A DNA stretch of 64,000 nucleotides from Actinoallomurus sp963736325 (GTDB taxonomy: Bacteria > Actinomycetota > Actinomycetes > Streptosporangiales > Streptosporangiaceae), in NCBI GenBank assembly GCA_963736325.1, contig CAVTOG010000010.1, forward strand, positions 868,001 through 932,000. The letters are read 5' to 3'. The notes under the pieces are model-generated. The model was not told where the DNA came from. It saw only the letters and a list, made by a program, of their open reading frames with translations, and ran no database searches. Positions 8,827 through 17,077 of the stretch are shown here, in pieces. A program made the position numbers and the translations under genes. Each line of letters starts with the position of its first letter. Within the stretch, counting starts at the first letter, position 1.

Positions 8827-9231
8827 TCAGGGGCCTTCGTGGCGGCGGCGCCAGCGTTCTTCCATGCGCTCCATGAAGCCCGCCTTAGGGGATTTTGACC
8901 CCTTTGAGCTCTTTGCGTGCTTCTTTGGGGCGGGCTCCGCGCCGACGCCATTCATGCGCTTCCAGCTCGTGAGGCCCCAGGCGCAGCAGAACACCATGAG
9001 CAGGAACCCGGTCACGCTGATCACGATGCTGATCGGCATCGTGTTGATGATCGGGCCCGCCATGACCACGAACAGGCCGAGGATGAAGCCGATGCCGGCC
9101 TTCCAGATCCTCCGCTTGTAGTGCACCTGTGGGTCGGTCGAGCGTACGGCCGAAGCGAATTTCGGATCTTCGGCGTACAGCGCGCGCTCGATCTGGTCGA
9201 GCAAGCGCTGCTCGTGGTCAGAGAGCGGCAC
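8827..9231 (-). CDS. DUF3040 domain-containing membrane protein
   Basis: 134-residue protein starting at the GTG that gives VPLSDHEQRLLDQIERALY, the standard opening of DUF3040 proteins, with GGGAGG at 5 bp. An ATG 18 codons upstream is in frame but would add an atypical leader. Two membrane segments follow (about residues 49-65 and 70-90), then a Lys/Ser-rich tail (KKHAKSSKGSKSPK) and a basic end. The family is actinobacterial and of unknown function, often next to dinB and the dcw region, as here. Confidence 0.9.
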   Translation of the reverse strand: MPLSDHEQRLLDQIERALYAEDPKFASAVRSTDPQVHYKRRIWKAGIGFILGLFVVMAGPIINTMPISIVISVTGFLLMVFCCAWGLTSWKRMNGVGAEPAPKKHAKSSKGSKSPKAGFMERMEERWRRRHEGP

Positions 9232-9414
9232 GGCGCCTCCCAAAGACAGCCCCGTTATGGGGAATCCCATGCCGGACGGGGACATGGCTACCGGTGATAT
9301 GCCCAGAATACGAGGCGCGACGACCGTGTGAAAGAAAACGTTCGGGCGAGCACGGGCGGATCGCCGAGTCAGCCGGCATATTCGCCGTCCGTAGCCACAT
9401 CGGTCACCGCTTTC

Positions 9415-10686
9415 TCAGGCGTCACGCAGCCGCTCCTTACCGTAATGCTCATCTTGAGCGTCATCCACCCTCACTAGGGCCGCGGGGCGTACCGCGCCCG
9501 TTCCGAAGCGCCGGGTGGCCTGATCCACGGCCTGCTCGGCCTCACGCCACCCCGTCTCGCGCTCCCCCAGGGCGAGCTGACGGGACGAGGGGCCCGACGG
9601 AGCGAGGTTCTCCACGCGGACGCCGACGAGCCGGAGCGGGATGTGCTCCAGACCGGACGCCTCGTAGAGGGCGCATGCCGTGGCGTAGATGTCGTGGGAC
9701 AGGTCGGTCGGCTCGCGGAGTGTACGGGCGCGGGTGATCGTGCTGAAGTCGGCTTTGCGGAGTTTGATCGCGACCGTACGGCCCGCCTGGCCGCTCGTGC
9801 GCAGGCGGCCGCCGACCTTCTCCGACAGCCGCAGCAGCTCGCGCCGGATCGTGCCCCGGTCGGCGATGTCGCGCTCGAAGGTCTCCTCCGCGCCGATGCT
9901 CTTGTCGGGGCTGGTGGCCACGACGGCGCGCTCGTCGCGGCCCCAGGCGAGGTTGTGGAGGTGTTCGCCGGCGGCCTCGCCCACCTCATGGCGGAGTGTC
10001 TGCTTCGGGGCGGCGGCCAGGTCGCCGACGGTGTGCAGGCCCAGGCGCTTCAAGATGGCCTCGGTGCGCTCGCCGACGCCCCACAGCGCGGCGACCGGCA
10101 GCGGGTGCAGGAAGGCGATGATGCCGTCGGCCGGGACGATGAGCAGGCCGTCGGGCTTGCACCGCGTGGAGGCCAGCTTCGCCACGAACTTGGTGCTCGC
10201 GACGCCGACCGAGCAGGTGATGCCCAGCTGCTCGTGGACCTGCTCGCGGATCATCTCGCCGATGCGGGCGGGCCTGCCGAGACGGCGCAGCGCGCCCGAT
10301 ACGTCGAGGAACGCCTCGTCGAGCGCGAGTGGCTCCACCAGCGGCGTGATCGAACGAAAGATCTCCATGACGCCGGCCGAGACGGCGGCGTAGCGGTCGT
10401 GGCGGGGCGGCAGCACGACCGCCTGCGGGCAGAGCCGGCGAGCCCGCGACATCGGCATCGCCGAGTGGACGCCGTACGTGCGGGCCTCGTACGAGGCGGC
10501 CGCGACGACGCCGCGGCCTCCGGCGCCGCCGACGACGACCGGGCGGCCTCGCAGCTCGGGGTGTTCGAGCAGCTCGACGCTGACGAAGAAGGCGTCCATG
10601 TCGACGTGCAGGACGCTGCAGCCCGTGTCGTCTCCCGGCGGGCCCTGTGGCGGCCCCGGCCGGTGAAGCTGCTGTTTCCGGCTCAT
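9415..10686 (-). CDS. dinB: DNA polymerase IV (Y-family)
   Basis: Error-prone translesion polymerase, 423 residues. Catalytic acidic residues are visible in LHVDMDAFFVSVE (about residues 27-39) and in LALDEAFLDVSG. The palm/finger stretch ASYEARTYGVHSAMPMSRA and the helix-hairpin-helix WGVGERTEAILKRLGL are present, then the little-finger domain. The ATG overlaps the stop of the upstream methyltransferase (ATGA), so the long upstream open frame is a shadow of that gene. The C-terminus runs to residue 423 without an obvious clamp-binding motif. It belongs to the DinB2-like actinobacterial group. Confidence 0.95.
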   Translation of the reverse strand: MSRKQQLHRPGPPQGPPGDDTGCSVLHVDMDAFFVSVELLEHPELRGRPVVVGGAGGRGVVAAASYEARTYGVHSAMPMSRARRLCPQAVVLPPRHDRYAAVSAGVMEIFRSITPLVEPLALDEAFLDVSGALRRLGRPARIGEMIREQVHEQLGITCSVGVASTKFVAKLASTRCKPDGLLIVPADGIIAFLHPLPVAALWGVGERTEAILKRLGLHTVGDLAAAPKQTLRHEVGEAAGEHLHNLAWGRDERAVVATSPDKSIGAEETFERDIADRGTIRRELLRLSEKVGGRLRTSGQAGRTVAIKLRKADFSTITRARTLREPTDLSHDIYATACALYEASGLEHIPLRLVGVRVENLAPSGPSSRQLALGERETGWREAEQAVDQATRRFGTGAVRPAALVRVDDAQDEHYGKERLRDA

Positions 10687-11429
10687 CTCCGGCGCGCCAG
10701 CGCGTGCAGCTGGGTGGCGACGTCCTTCAGGACGGGGTGCACCGACACGGCGCGCTCCAGCGACGCGAGCTCCTCGGCCGCGCCGCGCTCGGCGTCGATG
10801 ATGCCGCTCGGCAGCAGATCGGTGAAGACACGTATGCCGTGCACCTCGCCGGCGCGCAGCCCGGCGCTCTCGATCAGCTCGGCCAGCATGCCGGAGGTGA
10901 ACCGCCGGGGCATCGGGTCGCGCTCGCCCCACCGGCCCTGCGCGCTGGAGAGGATGCGGCGCGCGTCGGCGAAGTTTCCGGCGAGCGCGCGATGGAGGAC
11001 CGCCGCGACCTGGTTGGCCGCCAGGACGCTGACCGCGCCGCCCGCACGGACCGTACGCGCGATCGCGGACAGCGCCGCGGCCGGGTCGTCGACGTATTCG
11101 AGGACGCTGTGGCAGAGCACGAGGTCGGCGCTGTCGGGCTCGACGACGTCGAGCAGCCCGTCGGCGTCGCCCTGGAGCGCGCGGACCCGTACGCCCGCCT
11201 CGGCGGCGCGGCGTTCCAGGCCCGCGAGGGCGTCCGGGCTGGAGTCGACCACCGTCACCTGGTGGCCGAGCTCGGCCAGCGGCACGGCTAGGCCGCCGGT
11301 GCCCCCGCCGGCGTCGAGGACGTCGAGACCCGTACGGCCCGACCGCTTGACGCTCTCGTCGAGGACGTCGCGCAGGATGTCCCACACGACGGCGGTCCGC
11401 ATCGACCGCGGACGCGGACGTTCGCTCAC
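10683..11429 (-). CDS. Class I SAM-dependent methyltransferase
   Basis: 248 residues with a complete Rossmann methyltransferase core: motif I LDVLDAGGGTGGLAVPLAE (about residues 35-53), acidic strand VTVVDSSPDALAGL, and motif IV LVLCHSVLEYVDDP. The C-terminal half is helical and substrate-specific. The substrate cannot be read from sequence; a free-standing methyltransferase at this position is usual in actinobacteria. Its stop overlaps the dinB start, suggesting cotranslation. Confidence 0.88.
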   Translation of the reverse strand: MSERPRPRSMRTAVVWDILRDVLDESVKRSGRTGLDVLDAGGGTGGLAVPLAELGHQVTVVDSSPDALAGLERRAAEAGVRVRALQGDADGLLDVVEPDSADLVLCHSVLEYVDDPAAALSAIARTVRAGGAVSVLAANQVAAVLHRALAGNFADARRILSSAQGRWGERDPMPRRFTSGMLAELIESAGLRAGEVHGIRVFTDLLPSGIIDAERGAAEELASLERAVSVHPVLKDVATQLHALARRR

Positions 11430-11469
11430 GGTGCCCCCCGTTCAGCCTCTCGGCGCCCAGCTTAGACGC

Positions 11470-11892
11470 CTACAGGGACAGTGACGGCTTCAACTCGAGG
11501 AGACGTGAGAGCAGGCCGTTGACGAACCGCGGGGACTCGTCGGTGGACAGCTCGGTCGCCAGGGCGACCGCCTCGCTGATCGCCACGCCGTCCGGGACCT
11601 CGTCGCTCCAGAGGAGCTCGTAGGCGCCCAGCCGGAGCACGTTACGGTCGACGATGGGCATGCGGTCGAGGGTCCATCCGACGGAGTACGTCGCGATGAG
11701 CTCGTCGATGCGCTCCCGGCGCTCGCCGACGCCTTCGACGAGCCGGACCATGAAGGCCTGCTCGGCGAGGGGCTGCTGCCCGCGGGCCTGCTCCACCCGC
11801 CGGCTGATCACGTCGGCGGGCGGGTCTCCGCGTACCTCGGCCTCGTAGAGGACCTCGAGAGCACGTTTGCGCGCCTTGCTGCGAGCGGCCAC
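11470..11892 (-). CDS. nusB: Transcription antitermination factor NusB
   Basis: 140-residue all-helical RNA-binding protein that binds boxA with NusE (S10) to promote rRNA antitermination. Family features include ARSKARKRALEVLYEAEVRG at the N-terminus, IDELIATYSVGWTLDRMPIVDRNVLRLGAYELLW split over the central helices, and ISEAVALATELSTDESPRFV. Length is standard. It lies 3 bp downstream of efp, in the conserved pepP-efp-nusB order. Confidence 0.96.
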   Translation of the reverse strand: MAARSKARKRALEVLYEAEVRGDPPADVISRRVEQARGQQPLAEQAFMVRLVEGVGERRERIDELIATYSVGWTLDRMPIVDRNVLRLGAYELLWSDEVPDGVAISEAVALATELSTDESPRFVNGLLSRLLELKPSLSL

Positions 11893-11895
11893 AGG

Positions 11896-12453
11896 TCAGC
11901 CGCGACCAAGGTAGTCGCCTGAGCGAGTGTCGACCTTGATCTTCTCACCGGTCGTGATGAAGAGCGGGACGTTGATGACGGCGCCGGTCTCGACCGTCGC
12001 CGGCTTGGTGCCGCCGGTGGAGCGGTCGCCCTGCAGGCCCGGCTCGGTCTCGGTCACCTCGAGCACGACGGCTGCGGGCAGCTCGATGTAGAGCGGGTTT
12101 TCGTTGTTGAACGCGATGACGGCGTTCTGCTCGGGCAGAAGGTAGTCGGACGCGTCGCCGACGGTCGCGCCGGGGATGCGCGGCTGGTCGTAGGTCTCGG
12201 TGTCCATGAAGACGAAGTCCTCGCCCTCGCGGTAGAGGTACTGCATCTCCCGCTTGTCGACGGTGGCCACCTCGACCTTGGTGCCGGCGTTGAAGGTCTT
12301 GTCGACGACCTTCCCGGAGAGGACGTTCTTGAGCTTGGTACGGACGAACGCGCCGCCCTTACCAGGCTTGACATGCTGAAACTCCGTAACGGTCCAGAGC
12401 TGTCCGTCGAGATTCAGCGTCATGCCGTTCTTCAGGTCGTTCGTCGTCGCCAC
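11896..12453 (-). CDS. efp: Translation elongation factor P
   Basis: Three-domain tRNA-like factor that relieves ribosome stalling at polyproline. 185 residues, standard length. The tip loop PGKGGA carries Lys32, the residue modified in many bacteria; it is unmodified or differently treated in actinobacteria. The C-terminal OB domain shows the signature VVLEVTETEPGLQGDRSTGG. It stands between pepP-like and nusB genes. Confidence 0.97.
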   Translation of the reverse strand: MATTNDLKNGMTLNLDGQLWTVTEFQHVKPGKGGAFVRTKLKNVLSGKVVDKTFNAGTKVEVATVDKREMQYLYREGEDFVFMDTETYDQPRIPGATVGDASDYLLPEQNAVIAFNNENPLYIELPAAVVLEVTETEPGLQGDRSTGGTKPATVETGAVINVPLFITTGEKIKVDTRSGDYLGRG

Positions 12454-12489
12454 GGTGCGATGTTCTCCTGCGTCGGCGGCCTGCCGCGT

Positions 12490-13569
12490 CTAGATGACGA
12501 GCAGTTCCTTGGTCGTCTTGGTGAGCAGCTCCGTAGCGTCCGCACGGACCACGAGTGTGTCCTCGATGCGGACCCCGCCACGCCCGGCGACGTAGACGCC
12601 GGGCTCGACGGTGATCGGAACTCGATCGAGCAGTTTACCGTTTCTGTCGTATCCCACGAGCGGTGCCTCATGGATCTCCAGACCGACGCCGTGGCCGAGC
12701 CCGTGGGAGAAGTCGTCGCCGTGCCCGGCGGCGGTGATGAGGTCGCGTGCCACCGCGTCGACGTCTCCGGGGCGTGCACCCGGGCGAACGGCCTCCAGAC
12801 CCGCGCGCTGCGCGGTGGCGACCAGCTCGTAGATCTCCCGCTGCCACTCGTCGGGCTCGCCGACCGCGACCGTACGTGTCATGTCGGCGTGGTAGCCGTC
12901 GTAGCGCGCGCCGAAGTCCATCGTCACCAGGTCGCCGCTCTCGATCACGCGTGTGCTCGGCGAGTGGTGCGGGATGGCGCCGTTCGGGCCGCTCGCCACG
13001 ATCGAGTCGAACGCGAGCCCCTCCGCGCCGAGGTCGACCATGGCCCGCTCCAGCGCGATCGCGATGTCGCGCTCGGTTCGGCCGGGCGCGATCCGCGGCA
13101 CGACGGCGTCGAAGGCGCGGTCGGTGATGGCGCACGCCTCGCGGAGGCACGCGATCTCGGTCTCGTCCTTGACCATGCGCAGCTCCTCGACCGCGTGGCC
13201 GAGAGGGACCAGCTCCGTGCCGTCGAGGGCCGCGTCGAGCGTGTCGTGTGCCTCGACGGTCATCTCGTGGGCCTCGTACGCGAGCCGGCCCTTCCCGCGT
13301 GAGGCCAGCACGCCGGCGACGTTCTTGTCGACGACGCACTCCAGGTCGGGGCACACCCGAACGGCGGTGCCGACGTAACGCCCGTCGGTGGCGAGCACGG
13401 CGGCCCCGTCGGCGCGGATGAGGAGCGCCGCGTTGGAGCTGTCGAGCCCGGTCAGGTAGCGGACGTTGACCAGGCGCGTGATGAGGGCGGCGTCGGCGCC
13501 GCGGTCGGCCAGGAGCGCGGCCAGCCGCGTCCGCCGGCCGTCATGAACCTCGGAGTGGGTCTCGGGCAT
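12490..13569 (-). CDS. M24 family Xaa-Pro aminopeptidase
   Basis: 359-residue metallopeptidase of the PepP/PepQ type. An N-terminal creatinase-like domain (residues 1-130) precedes the pita-bread domain. The five metal ligands are visible: two Asp in MDFGARYDGYHADMTRT, His in SHGLGHGVGLEIHE, and two Glu in VEPGVYVAGRGGVRIEDT. I use the ATG at 13569; a GTG two codons upstream is also possible. It precedes efp in the conserved actinobacterial order, where a link to proline-peptide turnover is likely but unproven. Confidence 0.93.
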   Translation of the reverse strand: MPETHSEVHDGRRTRLAALLADRGADAALITRLVNVRYLTGLDSSNAALLIRADGAAVLATDGRYVGTAVRVCPDLECVVDKNVAGVLASRGKGRLAYEAHEMTVEAHDTLDAALDGTELVPLGHAVEELRMVKDETEIACLREACAITDRAFDAVVPRIAPGRTERDIAIALERAMVDLGAEGLAFDSIVASGPNGAIPHHSPSTRVIESGDLVTMDFGARYDGYHADMTRTVAVGEPDEWQREIYELVATAQRAGLEAVRPGARPGDVDAVARDLITAAGHGDDFSHGLGHGVGLEIHEAPLVGYDRNGKLLDRVPITVEPGVYVAGRGGVRIEDTLVVRADATELLTKTTKELLVI

Positions 13570-13677
13570 GGCCACGACTCTACGCGTGGCGGGCCTCCAT
13601 GGGGGGCTCGGCGAGATGGCCTCTGGCGGACGGGCGCCGGAGGCCTCGCCGAGGTGAACCTCGACGGCGCCCCTGGA

Positions 13678-14724
13678 TCAGATCGAGGCGGCGAGTTCGC
13701 GGACCTTCTCGATGAGCCTGAGGCGGTCCGCGTGGTCGGTGCCGATGGGAGTGACGTTGAGGGTCGTGACGCCGGACTCCTTCAGGGCCACCAGCCGGTC
13801 GCGCACGAAGCCCTCGGTGCCGATGAGGGAGGTCTTCTGCAGGAGGTCGTAGGGGACCTTCTCGGCGGCCTCCTGCTTCTTCCCGTCCAGGTACAGGTCC
13901 TGGATCTCCTCGGCCTCCTTCTCGTAGCCGTACCGGCGGGCCAGGTCGTTGTAGAAGTTGCGCCCCTTGGCGCCCATCCCGCCGATGTACAGCGCCGCCA
14001 TCGGGCGGCCGAACTCCAGGAAGCCCTCGACGTCGTCGCCGATCGCCAGGGCGGCCTGGGCGACGACGTCCAGTTCGCCGAGCGACGGGTCGCGCTTGGC
14101 CTTGCCCTTGGCGAGGGCCTCGCCCCAGACGTCGCCCGCCTTCTCCGGCATGTAGAAGATCGGTTCCCAGCCCTCGGCCAGCTCGGCGGTCATCTCGACG
14201 TTCTTGGGGCCGAGGGAGGCGATGATGATCGGGATGCGCTCGCGTACGGGGTGGTTGATCAGCTTGAGGGGTTTGCCCAGGCCGGTGCCCTGGTCGGCGG
14301 GGAGCGGCAGCTGGTAGTACTTGCCGTCGTAGCTGAGGCGCTCGCGCTTCCAGACCTTGCGGCAGATCTCGATGATCTCGCGGGTACGGCCGATCGGCGC
14401 GTGGTACGGCACGCCGTGCCAGCCTTCGATGACCTGCGGGCCGGAGGCGCCGATGCCGAGGACGAACCGGCCGTCGGAGACGTAGTCGAGGCCGGCGGCG
14501 GTCATCGCGGTGAGCGTCGGTGTGCGCGAGTAGAGCTGGAGGATGCCGGACGCGATCTGCAGGCGCTCGGTGCGGGCCGCGATGAAGCCCATCTGGCTGA
14601 CCGCGTCGAAGCTGTACGCCTCCGGCACGAACACGATGTCGAGGCCGGCTCTCTCGTAGTCGGCGAGCTCGTCGACGGTCTCCTTGAAGCCCCCCGCGTA
14701 GTTGAGGGACATTCCGATGCGCAT
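13678..14724 (-). CDS. LLM-class F420-dependent oxidoreductase
   Basis: 348-residue luciferase-like TIM-barrel protein. The opening MRIGMSLNYAGGF, the ADYERAGLDIVFVPEAYSFD strand, RFVLGIGASGPQVIEGWHG, and the NPVRERIPIIIASLGPKNVE-type segment (here HPVRERIPIIIASLGPKN) match F420-using members. Substrate is not deducible. It is separate from pepP by 108 bp and reads the same way as the thioesterase remnant upstream, 45 bp away. It lies in the accessory insert between the pepP-efp-nusB and aro blocks. Confidence 0.88.
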   Translation of the reverse strand: MRIGMSLNYAGGFKETVDELADYERAGLDIVFVPEAYSFDAVSQMGFIAARTERLQIASGILQLYSRTPTLTAMTAAGLDYVSDGRFVLGIGASGPQVIEGWHGVPYHAPIGRTREIIEICRKVWKRERLSYDGKYYQLPLPADQGTGLGKPLKLINHPVRERIPIIIASLGPKNVEMTAELAEGWEPIFYMPEKAGDVWGEALAKGKAKRDPSLGELDVVAQAALAIGDDVEGFLEFGRPMAALYIGGMGAKGRNFYNDLARRYGYEKEAEEIQDLYLDGKKQEAAEKVPYDLLQKTSLIGTEGFVRDRLVALKESGVTTLNVTPIGTDHADRLRLIEKVRELAASI

Positions 14725-14769
14725 CTCGCGGCACCCTTCGTCAGTGAACCGAATGAAGTTCTAGCGTAG

Positions 14770-14955
14770 TCAGGCCGGCCGGAACACCATGCAGGTGCTG
14801 GTGCCGTGCGCGACGAGGCGATCCTGGTCGTCGGTGATGCGGCCCTCCGTGGTGGCGACCCGGCCGCCGACGTGGATCGTCATGCCGAGCAGCGCGCCGA
14901 TCCCGACCGCGCCTTCGTCGAACAGCGCCTTCAACTGCTCCAGTCCCGCCGTCAC
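14770..14955 (-). pseudogene. PaaI-type hotdog thioesterase with internal deletion
   Basis: A 61-codon frame with GAGGAGGGGGC just upstream of the GTG. Residues 1-25 (TAGLEQLKALFDEG, then ALLGMTIHV) resemble the N-terminus of PaaI-like thioesterases. Residues 30-58 (GRVATTEGRITDDQ, then RLVAHGTSTCMVF) match the very end of the same family. The roughly 65-75 residues between, which carry the HGG/GG catalytic hotdog core in normal 130-150-residue members, are missing, and the frame is kept. It is probably inactive, or a deliberate mini-protein. It is divergent from a TetR gene across a double operator. Confidence 0.65.
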
Positions 14956-14964
14956 GCCCCCTCC

Positions 14965-15012
14965 TCTATGACGCCCATCATAGAAGAGGCTCTCTATGAT
15001 GGGCGTCATAGT
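14965..15012. promoter_or_regulatory. Double TetR-type operator
   Basis: Two 18-bp sites, CTATGACGCCCATCATAG (14966-14983) and CTATGATGGGCGTCATAG (14994-15011), are exact reverse complements. Each is itself a palindrome with arms CTATGA/TCATAG around 6 bp, and they are separated by 10 bp (centres 28 bp apart). They fill the gap between the thioesterase remnant and tetR, 9 bp and 19 bp from the two starts. This is the layout of an autoregulatory TetR operator bound by two dimers. Confidence 0.85.
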
Positions 15013-15030
15013 CAAGGTGGTGTACCTCAT

Positions 15031-15594
15031 ATGACGTCGGACAGCCGCGAGCGCATGGTGCGAAGCGCCGCCTACCTCTTCCGCGAGCGCGGCTTCAGCG
15101 CCACCGCGTTCAGCGACGTGATCGCGCACAGCGGGGCGCCGCGCGGCTCGATCTACCACCACTTCCCCGGCGGCAAGATCCAGCTCGCCGAGGAGGCCGT
15201 CCGGTACGCGGGCGACTACCTCGCGGCGGGCGTGCGCGCCGCGACGCGCGACGACGACCCGGTGGCCGCGGTGCGCGCCTTCCTCGGCTGGTGGCGACGC
15301 GTGCTGGTGAGCAGCGACTACCAGGCGGGCTGCCCGATCGTGGCCGTCACCGTCGAGTCGCGGCTGGCGGACGCCGCGGCGAAGGCCTTCCGCGGCTGGC
15401 AGGACGCCCTGGCCGCCGGGCTCGTCTCGGCCGGCGCGCCATCCGCCCGCGCGGCGCGCCTGGCCACGCTGATCGTCGCCGCCGTGGAAGGCGCCACCCT
15501 CCTGTGCCGCGCGGGACGTACGACCGGGCCGCTGGACGACGTGGTGGCCGAGCTGGAGGACCTGATCGCGACCGCCTGCGAGCCGCCCGCCTGA
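15031..15594 (+). CDS. TetR/AcrR family repressor (LmrA/YxaF-like)
   Basis: 187 residues. The N-terminal helix-turn-helix is complete (RSAAYLFRERGFSATAFSDV, then SGAPRGSIYHHFPGGK). The ligand domain contains the GCPIVAVTVESR stretch typical of the LmrA/YxaF subgroup, which controls drug efflux or small-molecule detoxification genes. The ATG follows AGGTGGTGTACCTCAT. The double 18-bp operator just upstream suggests autorepression and control of the divergent gene, now a thioesterase remnant. The LLM oxidoreductase beyond it and the nitroreductase downstream are other plausible targets. Confidence 0.92.
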   Translation: MTSDSRERMVRSAAYLFRERGFSATAFSDVIAHSGAPRGSIYHHFPGGKIQLAEEAVRYAGDYLAAGVRAATRDDDPVAAVRAFLGWWRRVLVSSDYQAGCPIVAVTVESRLADAAAKAFRGWQDALAAGLVSAGAPSARAARLATLIVAAVEGATLLCRAGRTTGPLDDVVAELEDLIATACEPPA

Positions 15595-15690
15595 GATTGG
15601 CGGCGATTTGAACACCCCGGCGACATACGGCCACCACGTGCCGGGTACCTGCGTAAGCGTCACACAAAACCGCAGATCAGGGGCCTAATA

Positions 15691-15975
15691 ATGCTCAAAT
15701 ACCTGCGCAGGTGCGGTGTCACGTCGGACATGCTCTACACCGCCGGAATCGGCTCCGTCGCCATCTCGCTGGCGTCCTGGCTGATCTCGATGAGGTGCGA
15801 AGAGGAGACCCGGGCCCGCGCCGACCACTGGGGCATCTTCGTCGGAGAGTGGGCGCCGGCGTTCTTCGCCATGGGCGCCGCGATGCGCATGGAGGAGGAG
15901 TGGGGCGAGGAGACCGAGAGCGAGATGGTCGGCGGCCTGAAACGCCGCGCACGGGGCAAGATGCCCGTTCACTGA
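15691..15975 (+). CDS. Small hypothetical membrane protein
   Basis: 94-residue protein with one or two hydrophobic segments (about residues 15-33, YTAGIGSVAISLASWLIS; and 50-66, GIFVGEWAPAFFAMGAA), an acidic EEEWGEETESE stretch and a basic end. It resembles small conserved actinobacterial membrane proteins of unknown function. It stands 96 bp after tetR and 21 bp before the nitroreductase, so may be cotranscribed with the latter. No catalytic motif is seen. Confidence 0.65.
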   Translation: MLKYLRRCGVTSDMLYTAGIGSVAISLASWLISMRCEEETRARADHWGIFVGEWAPAFFAMGAAMRMEEEWGEETESEMVGGLKRRARGKMPVH

Positions 15976-15996
15976 TCATGCGTCACGCTGTGGGGC

Positions 15997-16641
15997 ATGG
16001 AACCCCTCACTCCCGATGAACTGCTCACCACCACCCGCACCGTACGCAAGCGTCTCGACCTGACCCGGCCGGTGCCGATGGACCTGGTCCGCGAGTGCCT
16101 GGAGATCGGGCTGCAGGCGCCCAGCGGAAGCAACCGGCAAGGGTGGCACTGGATCGTCGTCACCGACCCGGCGCGGCGTGCGGCCGTGGGCGAGGTGTAC
16201 GGGCGGGCCGTACGTGAGTACCTCGCCTCCGAGGGCTCGGCGGCACGGCTGTTCGCCGACGACCCCGGCCGCGCTCCGGTCCAGCGGCGTGTGGGCGACA
16301 GCGTGGCCTACCTCGGCGAGAACATGGGCCGGGTGCCGGTGCTCCTGATCCCGTGCCTGCGCCTGTCAGGGCCGGACCTGCCCGCCGGCAACCAGGCGGG
16401 GGTGTGGGGCTCGCTGCTGCCGGCCGTCTGGAACTACATGCTCGCCGCCCGCGCCCGCGGCCTCGGCACCGCGTGGACGACGCTGCACCTGGCGTACGAG
16501 CGCGAGGTCGCCGAGTTGCTCGGGCTGCCGGACGACGTGCGCCAGGGCGCGCTGGTGCCGACCGCGTACTACACCGGCGAGACGTTCCGCCCGGCGCCGC
16601 GGCAGCCCCTGGAGGAGATCCTGCACGTCGACGGCTGGTGA
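15997..16641 (+). CDS. Nitroreductase family protein
   Basis: 214-residue FMN-dependent oxidoreductase. The FMN-binding opening TTRTVRKRLDLTRPVP, the segment LEIGLQAPSGSNRQGWHWIV (residues about 34-53), and AARARGLGTAWTTLHL with VAELLGLPDDV are typical. The C-terminal YYTGETFRPAPRQPLEEI fits the subgroup. Substrate unknown. It ends 1 bp from the converging aroQ end, so no terminator separates them. Confidence 0.9.
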   Translation: MEPLTPDELLTTTRTVRKRLDLTRPVPMDLVRECLEIGLQAPSGSNRQGWHWIVVTDPARRAAVGEVYGRAVREYLASEGSAARLFADDPGRAPVQRRVGDSVAYLGENMGRVPVLLIPCLRLSGPDLPAGNQAGVWGSLLPAVWNYMLAARARGLGTAWTTLHLAYEREVAELLGLPDDVRQGALVPTAYYTGETFRPAPRQPLEEILHVDGW

Positions 16642-16642
16642 G

Positions 16643-17077
16643 TCAGGCGAGCAGTTCCGCCACCGCCTGCAGGGCGAGGACGTACGAGTGGAGGCCGAAC
16701 CCGGCGACGGTGCCCGAGGCCACGCTCGCCACGACCGACGTGTGGCGGAATTCCTCGCGCGCCGCCGGGTTGGAGATGTGCACCTCGACCAGCGGGGCCG
16801 TACGCTGCGCGATCGCGTCGCGCAGGGCGTAGGAGTAGTGCGTGAAGGCGGCCGGGTTCAGCACGACGGGGATCCGGCCGTCGGCCGCCTCGTGCAGCCA
16901 GCCGACCAGCTCGGCCTCGTCGTCGGTCTGGCGCACCTCGGCGTGCAGGTCGAGCCGGCGCGCGGCGTCGCGGCACAGCGCGGCCAGGTCGTCGAAGTTC
17001 GCCGCGCCGTACACGTCGGGCTCGCGGCTGCCGAGCCGCCCGAGGTTGGGACCGTTGAGCACCAGGACGTCGGTCAC
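16643..17077 (-). CDS. aroQ: 3-dehydroquinate dehydratase, type II
   Basis: Dodecameric type II dehydroquinase of the shikimate pathway, 144 residues, standard length. Opening MTDVLVLNGPNLGRLGSREP, catalytic Tyr in DVYGAANF, substrate-binding VEVHISNPAAREEFRHTSV with catalytic His, and SVASGTVAGFGLHSYVLAL at the end. Its ATG overlaps the aroB stop. Last gene of the aroC-aroK-aroB-aroQ run. Confidence 0.97.
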   Translation of the reverse strand: MTDVLVLNGPNLGRLGSREPDVYGAANFDDLAALCRDAARRLDLHAEVRQTDDEAELVGWLHEAADGRIPVVLNPAAFTHYSYALRDAIAQRTAPLVEVHISNPAAREEFRHTSVVASVASGTVAGFGLHSYVLALQAVAELLA

